From assembly GCA_040954595.2 (NCBI GenBank), contig CM082577.2, positions 992,001 to 1,056,000 on the forward strand: a stretch of DNA of 64,000 bases. Reading direction: 5' to 3'. Below, piece after piece: positions 50,318 to 60,459 of the stretch. Source of the DNA: Balanoglossus misakiensis. Lineage: Eukaryota; Hemichordata. The notes below the pieces were generated by a model. That model made no database searches and was not told the origin of the DNA. It was given only the letters and a program-made list of their open reading frames with translations. A program made the position numbers and the translations under genes. Position 1 is the stretch's first letter, and the number at the start of each line of letters is the position of its first letter.

Positions 50318-52393
50318 ATGATGGCCAAACAAGAGCAAGTAAACTTGACCAAATCCTTGGCAGTTGCCAATATATTCTACTTTATCTATAACTCCGGGAA
50401 AGTATGTCTCCTGCCATTCTTGTCAATCTACTTCAGAGAACTTGGACTCTCAGCAACCCAGACTGGCATCGTTTTTGGGACCAAGGCTTTAGTAGCGCTA
50501 GTGGCTGTGCCCATGTGGAGCAGGTGTGTGAGAAGATTCAACAAGTACAAGATTGTCATCCTGGCATCTCTGTTTGCTATGATTGCATCACATCTTGCAC
50601 TGATGCTAGTACCGCCAGTTCGTCCGGGTGCCATGGCGATGTGGTGTTCCAATGCAAGTGGCGGTAAGAACTTCACCAACCAGGGTAATGTCGCAGCAGC
50701 CAGCAATTTACAGGTGGCACCCACCACAGCAGGGATGGAAGAAGCCACGTACCCACCATGGAGATATCGAACAGACTCTACCAAGTTGCCAGGCAACAGC
50801 TGGAAAGGAAACACAGCTACAACCAGCAGTGATGATAGGTGGTCAGGACAGGGTCAAGGGTCAGATCACAATCAGCAGTGGGGTCAGGACAGAACAGAAA
50901 GTGATGACACCTGGCATGGTGAATCTCGAATACCCTCACATCCAATAAAACAGGCGGAATCATCAACTGTACCACCCAGAAATAATCTGCACCATGGAAA
51001 TGTAGAACTTAACAAGAATGTACAAATCCTGGTGGAAACAAACACACTGATTAAAAACTACAGAGACATTGAACAAAGATCAGTGCAGACTGAAGGAGGT
51101 AGTGGCACTGTTTCAAGTCTGACTGAAGTTCTTACACAGAAACCAGATCAGTTGATGACAACTGAGAATTATTTTTACCAGTGGTTGAAAAATAACAGTG
51201 GGGCTCTTCTCAATGTGTTGACAGACCAAAAGTTGGAGCCACATCTTAGTAATGTAAGACGGAAATCTATAGAAGATGAGAATGCAGATGAAGATATGTT
51301 ATCAGTTGAGGATGATTCTAAGGATGATACAAGCAGCATATTTGTGGCTGTGTTGCTTCTATGTATCTTTGGGGAAATAGTGTCATCACCATTCGAGAGA
51401 CTCCTCGACAACTCTTTCTTTGGATTTTTGGATGACATGGACGACACTGAAAAATATGGACGGCAAAAACTATGGAGTTTACTTGGTTATGCGTTGTGGG
51501 GAGTGACCATCTGTGTTATAGTTGAGAGCACAGCATGCTTCTTGAACTTAAGCATCAATCACTTTATGATCCATTTCTATGGTTTTGCAGTTTTGATGGG
51601 ACTGGCATTGTTGGTGCTTCTGTTCTTCCCAGTGCAACAATCATCCACTAAAGAACACGGGCACAACAAACTTCTGAAATGTCTCAAGCTGGTCTACAGT
51701 GACTCGCACACTGTAGCCTATGTGATTTCCATGTTCGTCGCAGGCCTGATCAATGCATCCAAGTTTGTGTTCTTGTTCTGGTTGGTGATGGACCTCCAGG
51801 GAACGGAGATCCCCATGGGTTTAGCTCTGACTGTGTCCACACTGTCTCAGATCCCAATGATTCACATGCAGACATGGTTAACAAAGCAGCTCACACAAGT
51901 TGGTGTGATGACCATATCATTAGCGACTCTGTCAATACAATTCGTGTACTACTCATTTCTGTGGACACCGTGGGCCGTTGTCCCGATTGAAATTTTGAGC
52001 ATGTTCAGTATAGCAGGTGTTCTGACACTGTCCATGACCTATGCAGAAATCACGGCTCCACCAGGTCTGGATCGGACAATGCAACTCATATTCTGGACCC
52101 TGTACTGGCAGTTGGGATTTGCTGCAGGAGCGTTCATCAGTGGCGTCACGTACAGTTACCTCAGCTCGCAAACCGTATTTCGCAGTGTTTCCCTTTTGGC
52201 TTTGGTGTGGGCTGTTGCGTTTCTTGTGATAATGAAGTACGCTCCACGGAGTAAGAGACGTCTCAGTTACTCCAAACTACTTCAGAACAGCAATGACATG
52301 GAAGATGATGCTGATGAGAGTGAAGATGAATACACAAGAGAGATCTACACTGATGACTGGCTGGTGAATGCATTAAAGAAAGAATCTGACTGA
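50318..52393 (+). CDS. MFSD6L: MFSD6/MFSD6L-like major facilitator superfamily protein
   Basis: An integral membrane protein of the MFSD6 branch of the major facilitator superfamily; its substrate is unknown. The coding region is one uninterrupted exon of 691 codons, starting MMAKQEQVNLTKSLAVANIF. Three hydrophobic helices (about residues 13-100) contain LLPFLSIYFRELGLSATQTG. A hydrophilic loop of about 240 residues, rich in Ser, Thr, Gln and Trp and then acidic, follows (about 100-340). The rest holds about nine more helices with the family words GEIVSSPFERLLD and EKYGRQKLWSLLGYALWG. The tail is cytosolic and acidic. Human MFSD6L is also intronless, which is why I favour that name over MFSD6. 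The start is the first ATG of an ATGATG pair; the second would remove one residue. A noncoding first exon probably ends at 49639. Confidence 0.88.
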   Translation: MMAKQEQVNLTKSLAVANIFYFIYNSGKVCLLPFLSIYFRELGLSATQTGIVFGTKALVALVAVPMWSRCVRRFNKYKIVILASLFAMIASHLALMLVPPVRPGAMAMWCSNASGGKNFTNQGNVAAASNLQVAPTTAGMEEATYPPWRYRTDSTKLPGNSWKGNTATTSSDDRWSGQGQGSDHNQQWGQDRTESDDTWHGESRIPSHPIKQAESSTVPPRNNLHHGNVELNKNVQILVETNTLIKNYRDIEQRSVQTEGGSGTVSSLTEVLTQKPDQLMTTENYFYQWLKNNSGALLNVLTDQKLEPHLSNVRRKSIEDENADEDMLSVEDDSKDDTSSIFVAVLLLCIFGEIVSSPFERLLDNSFFGFLDDMDDTEKYGRQKLWSLLGYALWGVTICVIVESTACFLNLSINHFMIHFYGFAVLMGLALLVLLFFPVQQSSTKEHGHNKLLKCLKLVYSDSHTVAYVISMFVAGLINASKFVFLFWLVMDLQGTEIPMGLALTVSTLSQIPMIHMQTWLTKQLTQVGVMTISLATLSIQFVYYSFLWTPWAVVPIEILSMFSIAGVLTLSMTYAEITAPPGLDRTMQLIFWTLYWQLGFAAGAFISGVTYSYLSSQTVFRSVSLLALVWAVAFLVIMKYAPRSKRRLSYSKLLQNSNDMEDDADESEDEYTREIYTDDWLVNALKKESD

Positions 52394-54223
52394 AAAGACC
52401 CTCTCACCAGAAAAGTACCCTTTACTTTCCAGTGGTGACATGCACATATCTTTGGTACCCTCACACCCTGAAACAGAGAATATAACTTGGTGCTTTTGGT
52501 AATAGGGGATACAGAAATCACATTGATATTACAAATTTGCCTGTTGTATCATTCATGATAAGTAATGTAGACTTATGGACAGTACTATTTTATGTACATT
52601 GACAGTTAGATCCTGCGCTGCCTGTGGAATGGACACTTTCATTGGATATGAGTTTTATACATATTTTTTATCACCTTTTGACGGTGTTACTTGATGTATT
52701 AACTTTCTTGATATTAAAATGTGTGCATGCATAGTTGTAAGATGCAGTCCTATTCCTGGTGAACTCACATTGTAGATTTTCATAATAATTTTAAGATGTT
52801 ATTAATTTATTATATGGAAGGTGAAAAAATCTATAATTATTATATGCAATATCAAAATTCTTTATTGGTTTAATTAACCAAGGCTACAGTCAGGAGCTAC
52901 AACATATTCAATCATATCGGTGCAATACAAGTCAAGAAATCTTTTCACATTTTACTGCGTGTGTGTACGTACAACTTTGGGAGTTCTATACTGTCGGTAT
53001 TATTTTCTGGTAAATAAAAAAAATATTATGTTCAAAGTGTTGTGACCAGCCTTGCTGTTTTGTATGATTACTATCAGTACTGTTGCTGTTCAAAAAAAAA
53101 TGTGAAAAAGCTATTTTACAAACACAAGCCATGCAGTCAGTATTTGAAAAGTGAAATTCTACTATAAATTACTATGTTATAGGTACACATTGCAATTTGG
53201 AGCGAGCTGCAAAATGACTCACAAAATACCAGTATATATCACCACTGAGGGCGCACTGCAAACACAGATTACAAGATGACTACGGTAACATCCTTAGTCC
53301 AATTTCAGGTTTATTATATACATACATAATGTGCATACAATTCATTGATATATACATGTTGATGTTTCTATAAATACTACCGAAAAATACAGTGGTTTAG
53401 TAAACTACCAGTACACATTTGATTGTTTTGAAACTTCTATCTCAGTCACAATATATACAATTAAAAGATAAATATTCAATATTACAGGAAAACATTACTT
53501 GTTTACATTCTTAAATAGCCCTAACCCTCGCAAGCATACGGCATTGTTAAAAGTAGGAATGTTTAAAACACCAACCAATCAGTAGAGGTCCAATCTGGTG
53601 GTGAAAGGGTTAATTCAGGATGAGCTACATGGCAGAAATAATATATTTCATTAAAATTTGTGCTCACAGAGACAGAATATCCGGTATACACCCAATGTAA
53701 GGGGATGTGGCTAAGCTCAGATGCGGACAGAAAAAATATCAAAAGGCAATGGAATTAAGGAAGGAAATGATGGAGTTGATACATTAAAAATAAATGTACC
53801 AATCAGCTGCACACAAAAAGTGGAATATTTGATACCCTGAGTAGTTCAGTTTTCGTGTGTTGGAAAAATCCCATTTGTAGCTTGAGTTCTGAAGGCAAAG
53901 CTACCCTGTTTACCCTTTCAATGAACAAAATAGTCAACTTCAAAAAACTAAACCCTCATAAAATTAGTCCACACTTTTGCTCACATTTTATTGAAACCTG
54001 AAGACAATGGAAAATTATGTCTACTTGGTGTAAATTTGAGGTAAAAAATAGAAAGAAATGGGTGAAAATGTTAAAATTTTCCACCACATTTTGACGGAAA
54101 ATTTGGCATTCAAAGGGTTAGAAATTATAGTCACATTTACATTTCATTGCAAGATGTTAGATCCCTGCTCTAACATACTTATGTTAAAATCATTATATTA
54201 TTTACAATATCTAAGAAATAAAA
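52394..54223. other. Intergenic region, two convergent 3' ends
   Basis: Holds the 3' UTR of MFSD6L (to about 53040) and that of the first Mpv17-like gene. It includes a GAGGGCGC word at 53247-53254. No exon was recognised. Confidence 0.5.
53013..53018 (+). terminator. Putative MFSD6L poly(A) signal
   Basis: AATAAA about 620 bp after the stop codon. An ATTAAA near 52713 is an earlier alternative. Confidence 0.5.
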
Positions 54224-55985
54224 TTAAGCTGATGGTGTTGTAAGGGGTTGTCCCTTTAAGGCAGGCTTCTGGATGATCTTATGCATATCCTGAAAAGAAT
54301 GACAGAATATGCTGATATTAACATTTTTTTTAAATGTACAAACATTTGAGCTGTCGTATAAACGTTGATTGTACAGTTCAATTATTTATGTACCTATTTA
54401 CATCATAATATATCCTCTTTGTACAGTAACAAGTTTAAATGGAATCATGCCTTGCCCTAGCAACAGCTCTGGTCATGGAAAAATCATTATAACAAAATGG
54501 CTGTTCGGCACTGGCAGCCATCTTTGATTGCACCATGACAGAAAAGGCCACCCAATGACTAACTACTCCTAACTTAATATTCAGGAATTATATACTTACT
54601 AATGTTTTCATGTAACACAGGAAATTTCCCCAAATGAAGCAAGACACAGCAACAGCCGCCACTCGATGATGATGTGGAACCATCCTGAAAGTTAGAAACT
54701 GAAGCAGAGGAATAAGAAGAAACATTATTATACACATATACTGGTACTGCCTTCACCTATACAAGAGGCCAGTTCCAATACAGTTGACAGTGACATTGAG
54801 TGCAATATAATCCCATTTACTATAAAAGACGTAAAATGGTACACAATAATGTGATCACAAAGAGAGTTGTCATGACAATACTGCATTTCTTTCCATCAAA
54901 CATTTTATTGCACAATGTTAGAAATGTGATACTGCCAGATATAAAAATAATTTTGTCTAGAATCAATACTCTGAGGTAAGTATTGCAATTAATAATTATA
55001 CAGCTTGGGTAGAACTTTTTGTCTGGAACAGAACACTCGTCCTTCTATGGTGGTACTCACCTGTAAAGACGGCCAAAACAAACAACCCACAAGATAAGAA
55101 GCCAAAAATTTATCCTTGACTTCCGTTAAAATGTCTGTTTTTCCTTCCAGTATATTAATGCCTGAAAAAAAACCCATAAAACTTAGCAGATTATTATGAA
55201 AGCAACTTTGCTGTATTCCCACTCCCAAGATTGAACATAGCAGCCCTACTAATTTAAATGTTTCAACTGAGCGCAGTTTCTCGACAGTCAGCCAATCCCA
55301 GCGAAGGTACCATCGTGTTTACGGCTACGGCGGAACGAAAGTGACCTTAGAAGCAAAGGTCGTCCCGTCGGAAATCGGCCCAAAAATGACCTATAAATCA
55401 ATTTTTGATGCAGAAATGATAGCCGACATGAATACCAACATGAAATACGTGCCACCGATGCTATTGTATTGAATAAATTTCGCCATTTTGTGAGTGAAAA
55501 CAGTCTCTTTAGTGTTAACCTGATTCATTTCCTACGCCATACGCGTACGACATAGCTCTGCGTACAGGTCTGTGTGTTCCCGGCGTTACGTAACGCCGGG
55601 AACACACAGACCCGTACGCAGGGTTAGCCTGGACACGACTAAACAGATTAAAACATTTGCGAGTGCGTTCACACCTCTACTTACCGACAAAAAACGATGC
55701 CACCAATATTGGACTAGTTGTAACCTGGCCAAGTCCAACTTTGAGCAACACCCTTTTAACGGAAGTTCCTGGGAACAGTTTCTCCTGGAAATTCAGCGCG
55801 AAGTGGTTGATTGGAGAATTGAATGCAAAACCATAAAATCCGACACGCGCAATTCTCGCTGTATCGTAATGCTGAAAATTCAAGATGGTTTCTTGGGTGA
55901 ATTCTGACGCTCCTAATATGACTCCAAAAATCGCTGAATTCCGGAACAAATGATTTCCGAAAATTTTGCGAAGAATGGGCACCAT
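54224..55985 (-). CDS. MPV17L: Mpv17-like protein (Mpv17/PMP22 family), paralogue A
   Basis: A small four-helix membrane protein of the Mpv17/PMP22 family, known from mitochondrial inner and peroxisomal membranes. MPV17L is linked to reactive-oxygen handling; the exact role is unsettled. Exons in gene order: 55685-55985, 55061-55161, 54600-54698, 54224-54289. They total 567 nt, giving 188 aa (human MPV17L 196). The protein starts MVPILRKIFGNHLFRNSAIF. It contains ASEFTQETI, the MPV17L-like ILEGKTDILTEVKDKFLASY, LFWPSLQFLTFRMVPHHHRV, and the family C-terminal signature WGNFLCYMK. The start is the first ATG giving an N-terminus of family length. The open frame extends further upstream but has no earlier ATG in frame. 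The neighbour at 56742-58086 is a paralogue in the same orientation with identical exon phases. The first intron contains a 64-bp palindrome. Confidence 0.9.
55558..55621. repeat. 64-bp near-perfect palindrome
   Basis: Two 32-bp arms meet with no spacer at GTTAC|GTAAC. The inner 23 bp of each arm (from GGTCTGTGTG to its complement) pair perfectly, and the full length has a single mismatch (55566 versus 55613). It lies in the first intron of Mpv17-like gene A, 63 bp downstream of exon 1 in gene direction. It could extrude a cruciform. Confidence 0.9.
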
Positions 55986-56741
55986 GACTCGCGATGCTTG
56001 AAGCTGTTCCCAGGTCACGCCCTCATGAATATTGCCATTAATTATGTAAATTTACCCACTTTGCAAAGGGTCGTGGGTTAGCTCAGCGCCCTCTGTTGTC
56101 TAGTCTGGAATCCCGACTTGGGTCTTGACTTGGGTACGTGTCAGACGGTCAACACAGAAAAATAAACAAGCACAGAGACTGTTCAGAAAGTAATTTGCAT
56201 TGGGGAAATATACAGATCGGAATTAACTCCGCCATTTATTTCTTATAGTAACAATTACTGTGCCACAGTGTGAAATGAAAGCATATACATACACCTAGTG
56301 CACTGACTGTCCTTGTGCTAAATTAGCTTTGAATCAGTTCAGGTCCAACCTAGACTCCACTTTAGCACATCATTGCACTAAAAGACAACTTGAAGAGTTG
56401 AGCATATATATCTCAAAAGGGTAAACTTTTCTCACAGTCCCACTTGCTGGGCTAGTTAAATGTCCATCTCCTGTGATTATGTGGGTGTCGTCACTGACCA
56501 CTTCAGATTTTACAATGTAATGCTATGTTGGCTGTGTAAGCCTAACTAACTGGCCTGGCAGACCTATGAGGGTGAATACCTGTATGACATGTTATCAGAG
56601 CTATGTACAGTAGCAGTCTCAGTCAGCTATGAGTGGTCTGCCTCCAGTATTATAATCTATTGCTATCAAATATCTCTATGTTGTAAATATTGCACTTCAG
56701 TCTATTTTATCCATCATTAAGGTCACTCCTTAGTTCCTAGC
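55986..56741. other. Intergenic spacer between the two Mpv17-like genes
   Basis: Carries the promoter of paralogue A and the 3' UTR of paralogue B. A CTCF-like word GAGGGCGC (minus strand) lies at 56087-56094, about 100 bp upstream of the paralogue A start. No exon was recognised. Confidence 0.5.
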
Positions 56742-58086
56742 CTATCCTAGGAAATTGATGTTTTTCTGTAACAAAACAAGACAGAGAGAAAAAGGTGAAT
56801 TCTTCCAGGACACTAATCACCAATAATATATGTGTGCAAAGACATACATGTACATGCGATAGCCATCAAGTGATAATATTTAGGGAACAATAACATTGGT
56901 CATACCAAGCACTATATGCTTACCTTTCGCCTGATGTAGCACAAGAAATTGGCCCACATGTAAACAACAATACCGAGATATACTACTCTGTACTGAAGCG
57001 GTACAAACATGAAGTTTATAAACTGTAAAAAAATTGACACACGATTAATAATGATCAATAAATTAGATATAATGTGATCAAGACAAAGAGAGAAAATTGA
57101 CAGAAAATCTGAAGAAAAAAACAATCTTTCGCCCAAGGTCAATACAGCACAATAAGTTAAGGCAACAAATCTAAAAATTTATTTTTTTTACAAAAATAAT
57201 GACATTATAAACTAAAACAAGCTGTCACACCAAGAATAGTAATATCAACACTACTTACTTGGGCTTGTGGCCAAAACACCAAACCTGCAAACCAGGTTGG
57301 CAATGTTTTGACCTTAGCTTCAGCAAAAATATCTGGCTTTCCTTCCACAAAGTCCATTGCTGGTAAAAAATGCACATTATGCATTTTTTTAAAGTCTTAT
57401 TATGTACAATGTACCATGTTCTGTTATGTACCTCACAGCCTACAATACTATTGGTAAAGTGTAATTATTGCGACAAAATTATTATACATGTACTGATAAT
57501 ATAATCGTTGAACATTTGCAAGGAATATTTAATGCTATGCACTGATTTTGCTATTAAACAGTGACCTGTCACCTATGACTATGTGACCATACATAGGGAA
57601 GTGGCCATTCGGTACCCAAGGTCACAGTGACCGTGCTAGGGTCTTAGAGGAGGCGGGCAGGCGCGATCCTGATCTGCAAGGTCAACTGGGGTCACGACAC
57701 TGACACAGGTCAGCGCGTCTCTATACTCTAACCATGGACGTAAATGCTCTAACCAACGCTCCGTACTCAAACTCACCGACAAAGAATGCTGCTGCAAGTA
57801 GAGGTGTTGCGATAAGTTGGTCTGCCACCAATTTCTTGAAAACCATTCCCTTTGTAAACCCAGGGAATATCAATTCCAGGCCGCGGAACCACGTGTAGTT
57901 GAACGGTCCACTGCAGCAAAGCCCAAACAGTCCATAGCGAGCTATTTTGGCGAAGTCGTACTTCTCAACACCAATGATTGTCTCTTGGGTGAACTCGGAG
58001 GCTGAAAATACCCCACCTATAAAAAACGCATTCCGAACAAGTCCGTGTTTTCCTACATATCTAATCACAGCTACCGCTTTTGACAT
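56742..58086 (-). CDS. MPV17L: Mpv17-like protein (Mpv17/PMP22 family), paralogue B
   Basis: Second copy of the Mpv17-like gene. Exons in gene order: 57777-58086, 57259-57359, 56924-57022, 56742-56765. They total 534 nt, giving 177 aa. The chosen start gives MSKAVAVIRYVGKHGLVRNA. It shares ASEFTQETI with paralogue A, then has FNYTWFRGLELIFPGFTKG, FVEGKPDIFAEAKVKTL, FVPLQYRVVYLG and the family signature WANFLCYIRRK. The last exon adds only KNINFLG. An in-frame ATG at 58156-58158 would add 24 residues (beginning MCSAPPTDVR), and a stop lies just above it. I prefer the shorter form because it matches the paralogue length. FNYTWFRGLE resembles the FNYVWLRLLE of human MPV17L more closely than paralogue A does. 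Its first intron carries a cluster of nuclear-receptor-type half-sites. Confidence 0.88.
57620..57712. promoter_or_regulatory. Cluster of nuclear-receptor-type half-sites
   Basis: GGTCACAGTGACC at 57620-57632 is a perfect inverted repeat with 3-bp spacing. AGGTCA-ACTG-GGGTCA at 57679-57694 is a direct repeat with 4-bp spacing. A further AGGTCA lies at 57707-57712. The cluster is just downstream of exon 1 of Mpv17-like B, in a local GC-rich patch. Function is inferred from motif only. Confidence 0.35.
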
Positions 58087-59741
58087 TTTGTCTGCAAGCT
58101 CTTCTTCGGACAAATTTATTAGCCGACATCTCACGTCGGTTGGTGGCGCACTACACATCGCACGCAATCATGGTAGCCATGGTAGCAACTATCATCATCG
58201 AAGGCGTAAAGTTTCAAATGGGATACGTTGGCCAACAACAATAAAAAGTGCATGGAATGTTGCCTTAGTTGCAATAATTGTAGCGTTGGGACGCTGTTTT
58301 CGCGACTAGGATCGCGGACATGGTTACAAAAAGCGAAAACAGCGACCCACCATTAAATGTTGACTCGATTTCAACATACGATCTATAACGCCTGATCTAA
58401 ACCACTGTCTGTGTCTAAACGTACAGTATTTTAGTCCATTCACATTTTAAAACAGGAAAAGTATCTTGGCTTTTCTTTCTAACAATACTAGTATTATCTT
58501 TGGACGCGTCACAACAGTGGTATATTTGGCCTTTCTTGTGTGAATTAAGCAGAAGTAAATCTAGATCTCGTGACAAATAAGATAAATCTTGAACGTGTCT
58601 AACGGCCATTGTTATTGTTGACAAATATATTCTAGTCCGGCCTTGAATTATGTCTAATAACAATGCTGACAAGGCCGCAGTGTTGATACTAAGCGAAATA
58701 CCAAAGTCTTACATAATCCAGTCACAGAGAAAGTATACTGTCTGTGATCCAGTGTATTACCGTCTGATCACAGGGCTTCGCTTCACAACAAATTGATTAT
58801 TGACTCATTGAAAGGATCTCTCACTGAATGCTGCTTAGGGGTCGTGGATAATTCAAACACCAGCGTTATAAACGACTGGGATTGCCGTTTGGTTTTATAA
58901 ACATATTTGTTTAATTGAATACTAAAAACATAGATAAACACAGATTGAGAACAGCATTTTGTCGTCGTGGCGGTCTTTATGTGGTTTTCCCTTATTATCA
59001 TTGGGGTGAAAGTGAAAAGTCAAACGCAGCCAGTTTCATTATCAAGCGTGTGTTACAATTATCTACGGTCCCTAATCAACGCAGTTAAAGTCACGTTGTA
59101 CAACACACGACTCGATCTCTGCGGTCAACGACCTCGCTTTGATGGTCACCGAGTATGGGTAACAGAGCTCCCTGGTATCAGACAGCAATGTACTTCTTTG
59201 AATTACGAATAAAAATGCACGTTGCGTCTAGCATCATATATATTTCTCACCAGGGTAGCATGCACAGAACAGTCAAATTCAGATTATGTTTGCATAAATT
59301 TTACATCTTTAATTATATTTTGTGGTATTGTCCGTGGATCTCACATGCATCTCCACGTTTTGAGATCATTCCATTATTTCATGCAAGGTGTTTCAACTTG
59401 ACTAAAATGCGCCGACTGCATCTGAAGGCTACAGATAATTTTGCGCCTAGTTAGATACGAAGTCATCCACGGCCCCTTCTCATTCTGTGGTATTTTAAAA
59501 GAAAGGACGAATGTTTCTAACAATACCTATAATTTGAAATAAGATAGACCACTAAAAAAGTGGTCTGTTCCAAAATGGATAGGCAACTCAACTGATTGTC
59601 CAGGGGTGTATGAGACACACAGCTAGCGAGACAGCGGTTCTTCATAAACACATTCTAAATGCAGCAGCGACATGGCTGCGTCGAAACTCTCCAGTCGAAG
59701 ATATTGTAGGAATCACAGGAGCACATAAAAAGTAAGAGAGA

Positions 59742-59876
59742 TGGGGAGGGGGAGGGGGAGAGCGAGAGAGGGGGAGGGAGGGAGGGAGAGCGCGCGCGAG
59801 AGAGTGTGTCTGTATGTGTGCGTGCGTTTGTGTGTGCATGTGTGTGGTGGTGTGTGTGTGGGTGTGGGTGTGTGTA
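59742..59876. repeat. Polypurine tract joined to CG/TG alternating tract
   Basis: GGGAGGGGGAG-type purine repeats run into GCGCGCGCGAGAG and then TG-rich sequence. The composition is typical of triplex- and Z-DNA-prone DNA. Open frames across it are repeat artefacts. Confidence 0.85.
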
Positions 59877-59932
59877 AGGCTAATTGCTAAACCCGCTGTC
59901 GATATTATATCGGTTAAAGTTTTAACATGATC

Positions 59933-59956
59933 CATGGAGGTACTAGTACCTCCATG
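59933..59956. repeat. 24-bp perfect palindrome
   Basis: CATGGAGGTACT followed directly by its reverse complement AGTACCTCCATG. Loosely similar words (AACATGAT and ACATGATG) flank it. Intergenic, between Mpv17-like B and fascin. Confidence 0.85.
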
Positions 59957-60336
59957 ACATGATGCAATGGCAAACGATGGACTCAATGTAAACACACATT
60001 ACGTCTGCAGTTTCTATCACGTTGTTTGTACACTTTGTCACCTGGCACATCTGCGCAGGCCACGTTTTTTTCCTTTTCTTGATTGGATGGTGCGACTCGG
60101 CCGAATTCTCAACCATACTGATAAGGAACAGGCAAATTTGTCAATGTTTTTTTCTGTTTGCTAGAATGTGCTTTGAATAGACTGTAGCCGTTGGCCTTTA
60201 ACAAAATATTGACAAAAGTGAGTGACTATGCCCTTCGAATGGATTGACTTGACCTTTGGTTTTGTTGAATAAGAACTTACAATCTTCACGACACGAAAAC
60301 TACCGAGAAAATGTGTATTTTTATCTCTCAGTGTGG

Positions 60337-60342
60337 TTTATT
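60337..60342 (-). terminator. Putative fascin poly(A) signal
   Basis: AATAAA on the minus strand, about 120 bp past the fascin stop codon. Confidence 0.5.
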
Positions 60343-60459
60343 TTGAACTCAGCAGAGATATGGAACCTACTATGATATTTCTATTTTGAGAATGATATCA
60401 AGCAGCAAGGTCGTTCGTTGACCTCGGCATGTTCTGGTTCCGACTGGTTTTCTTTACTT

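Larger units (their letters stand above)
58087..60459. other. Intergenic region between Mpv17-like B and fascin
   Basis: Holds the Mpv17-like B promoter and the fascin 3' UTR. No supported exon was found on either strand. It contains a polypurine/alternating tract (59742-59876) and a 24-bp palindrome (59933-59956). Confidence 0.55.

Noticed and set aside
50404-50948. Several open frames overlapping the MFSD6L coding region in other frames
   Set aside because: They are shadows of the 691-codon frame, which has clear membrane helices and family motifs.
58087-58158. 24-residue N-terminal extension of Mpv17-like B
   Set aside because: In frame and possible, but it makes the N-terminus longer than the paralogue and the family.
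59642-59995. Minus-strand 117-residue open frame with poly-His/Thr
   Set aside because: It results from the purine and TG/CG repeats at 59742-59876.
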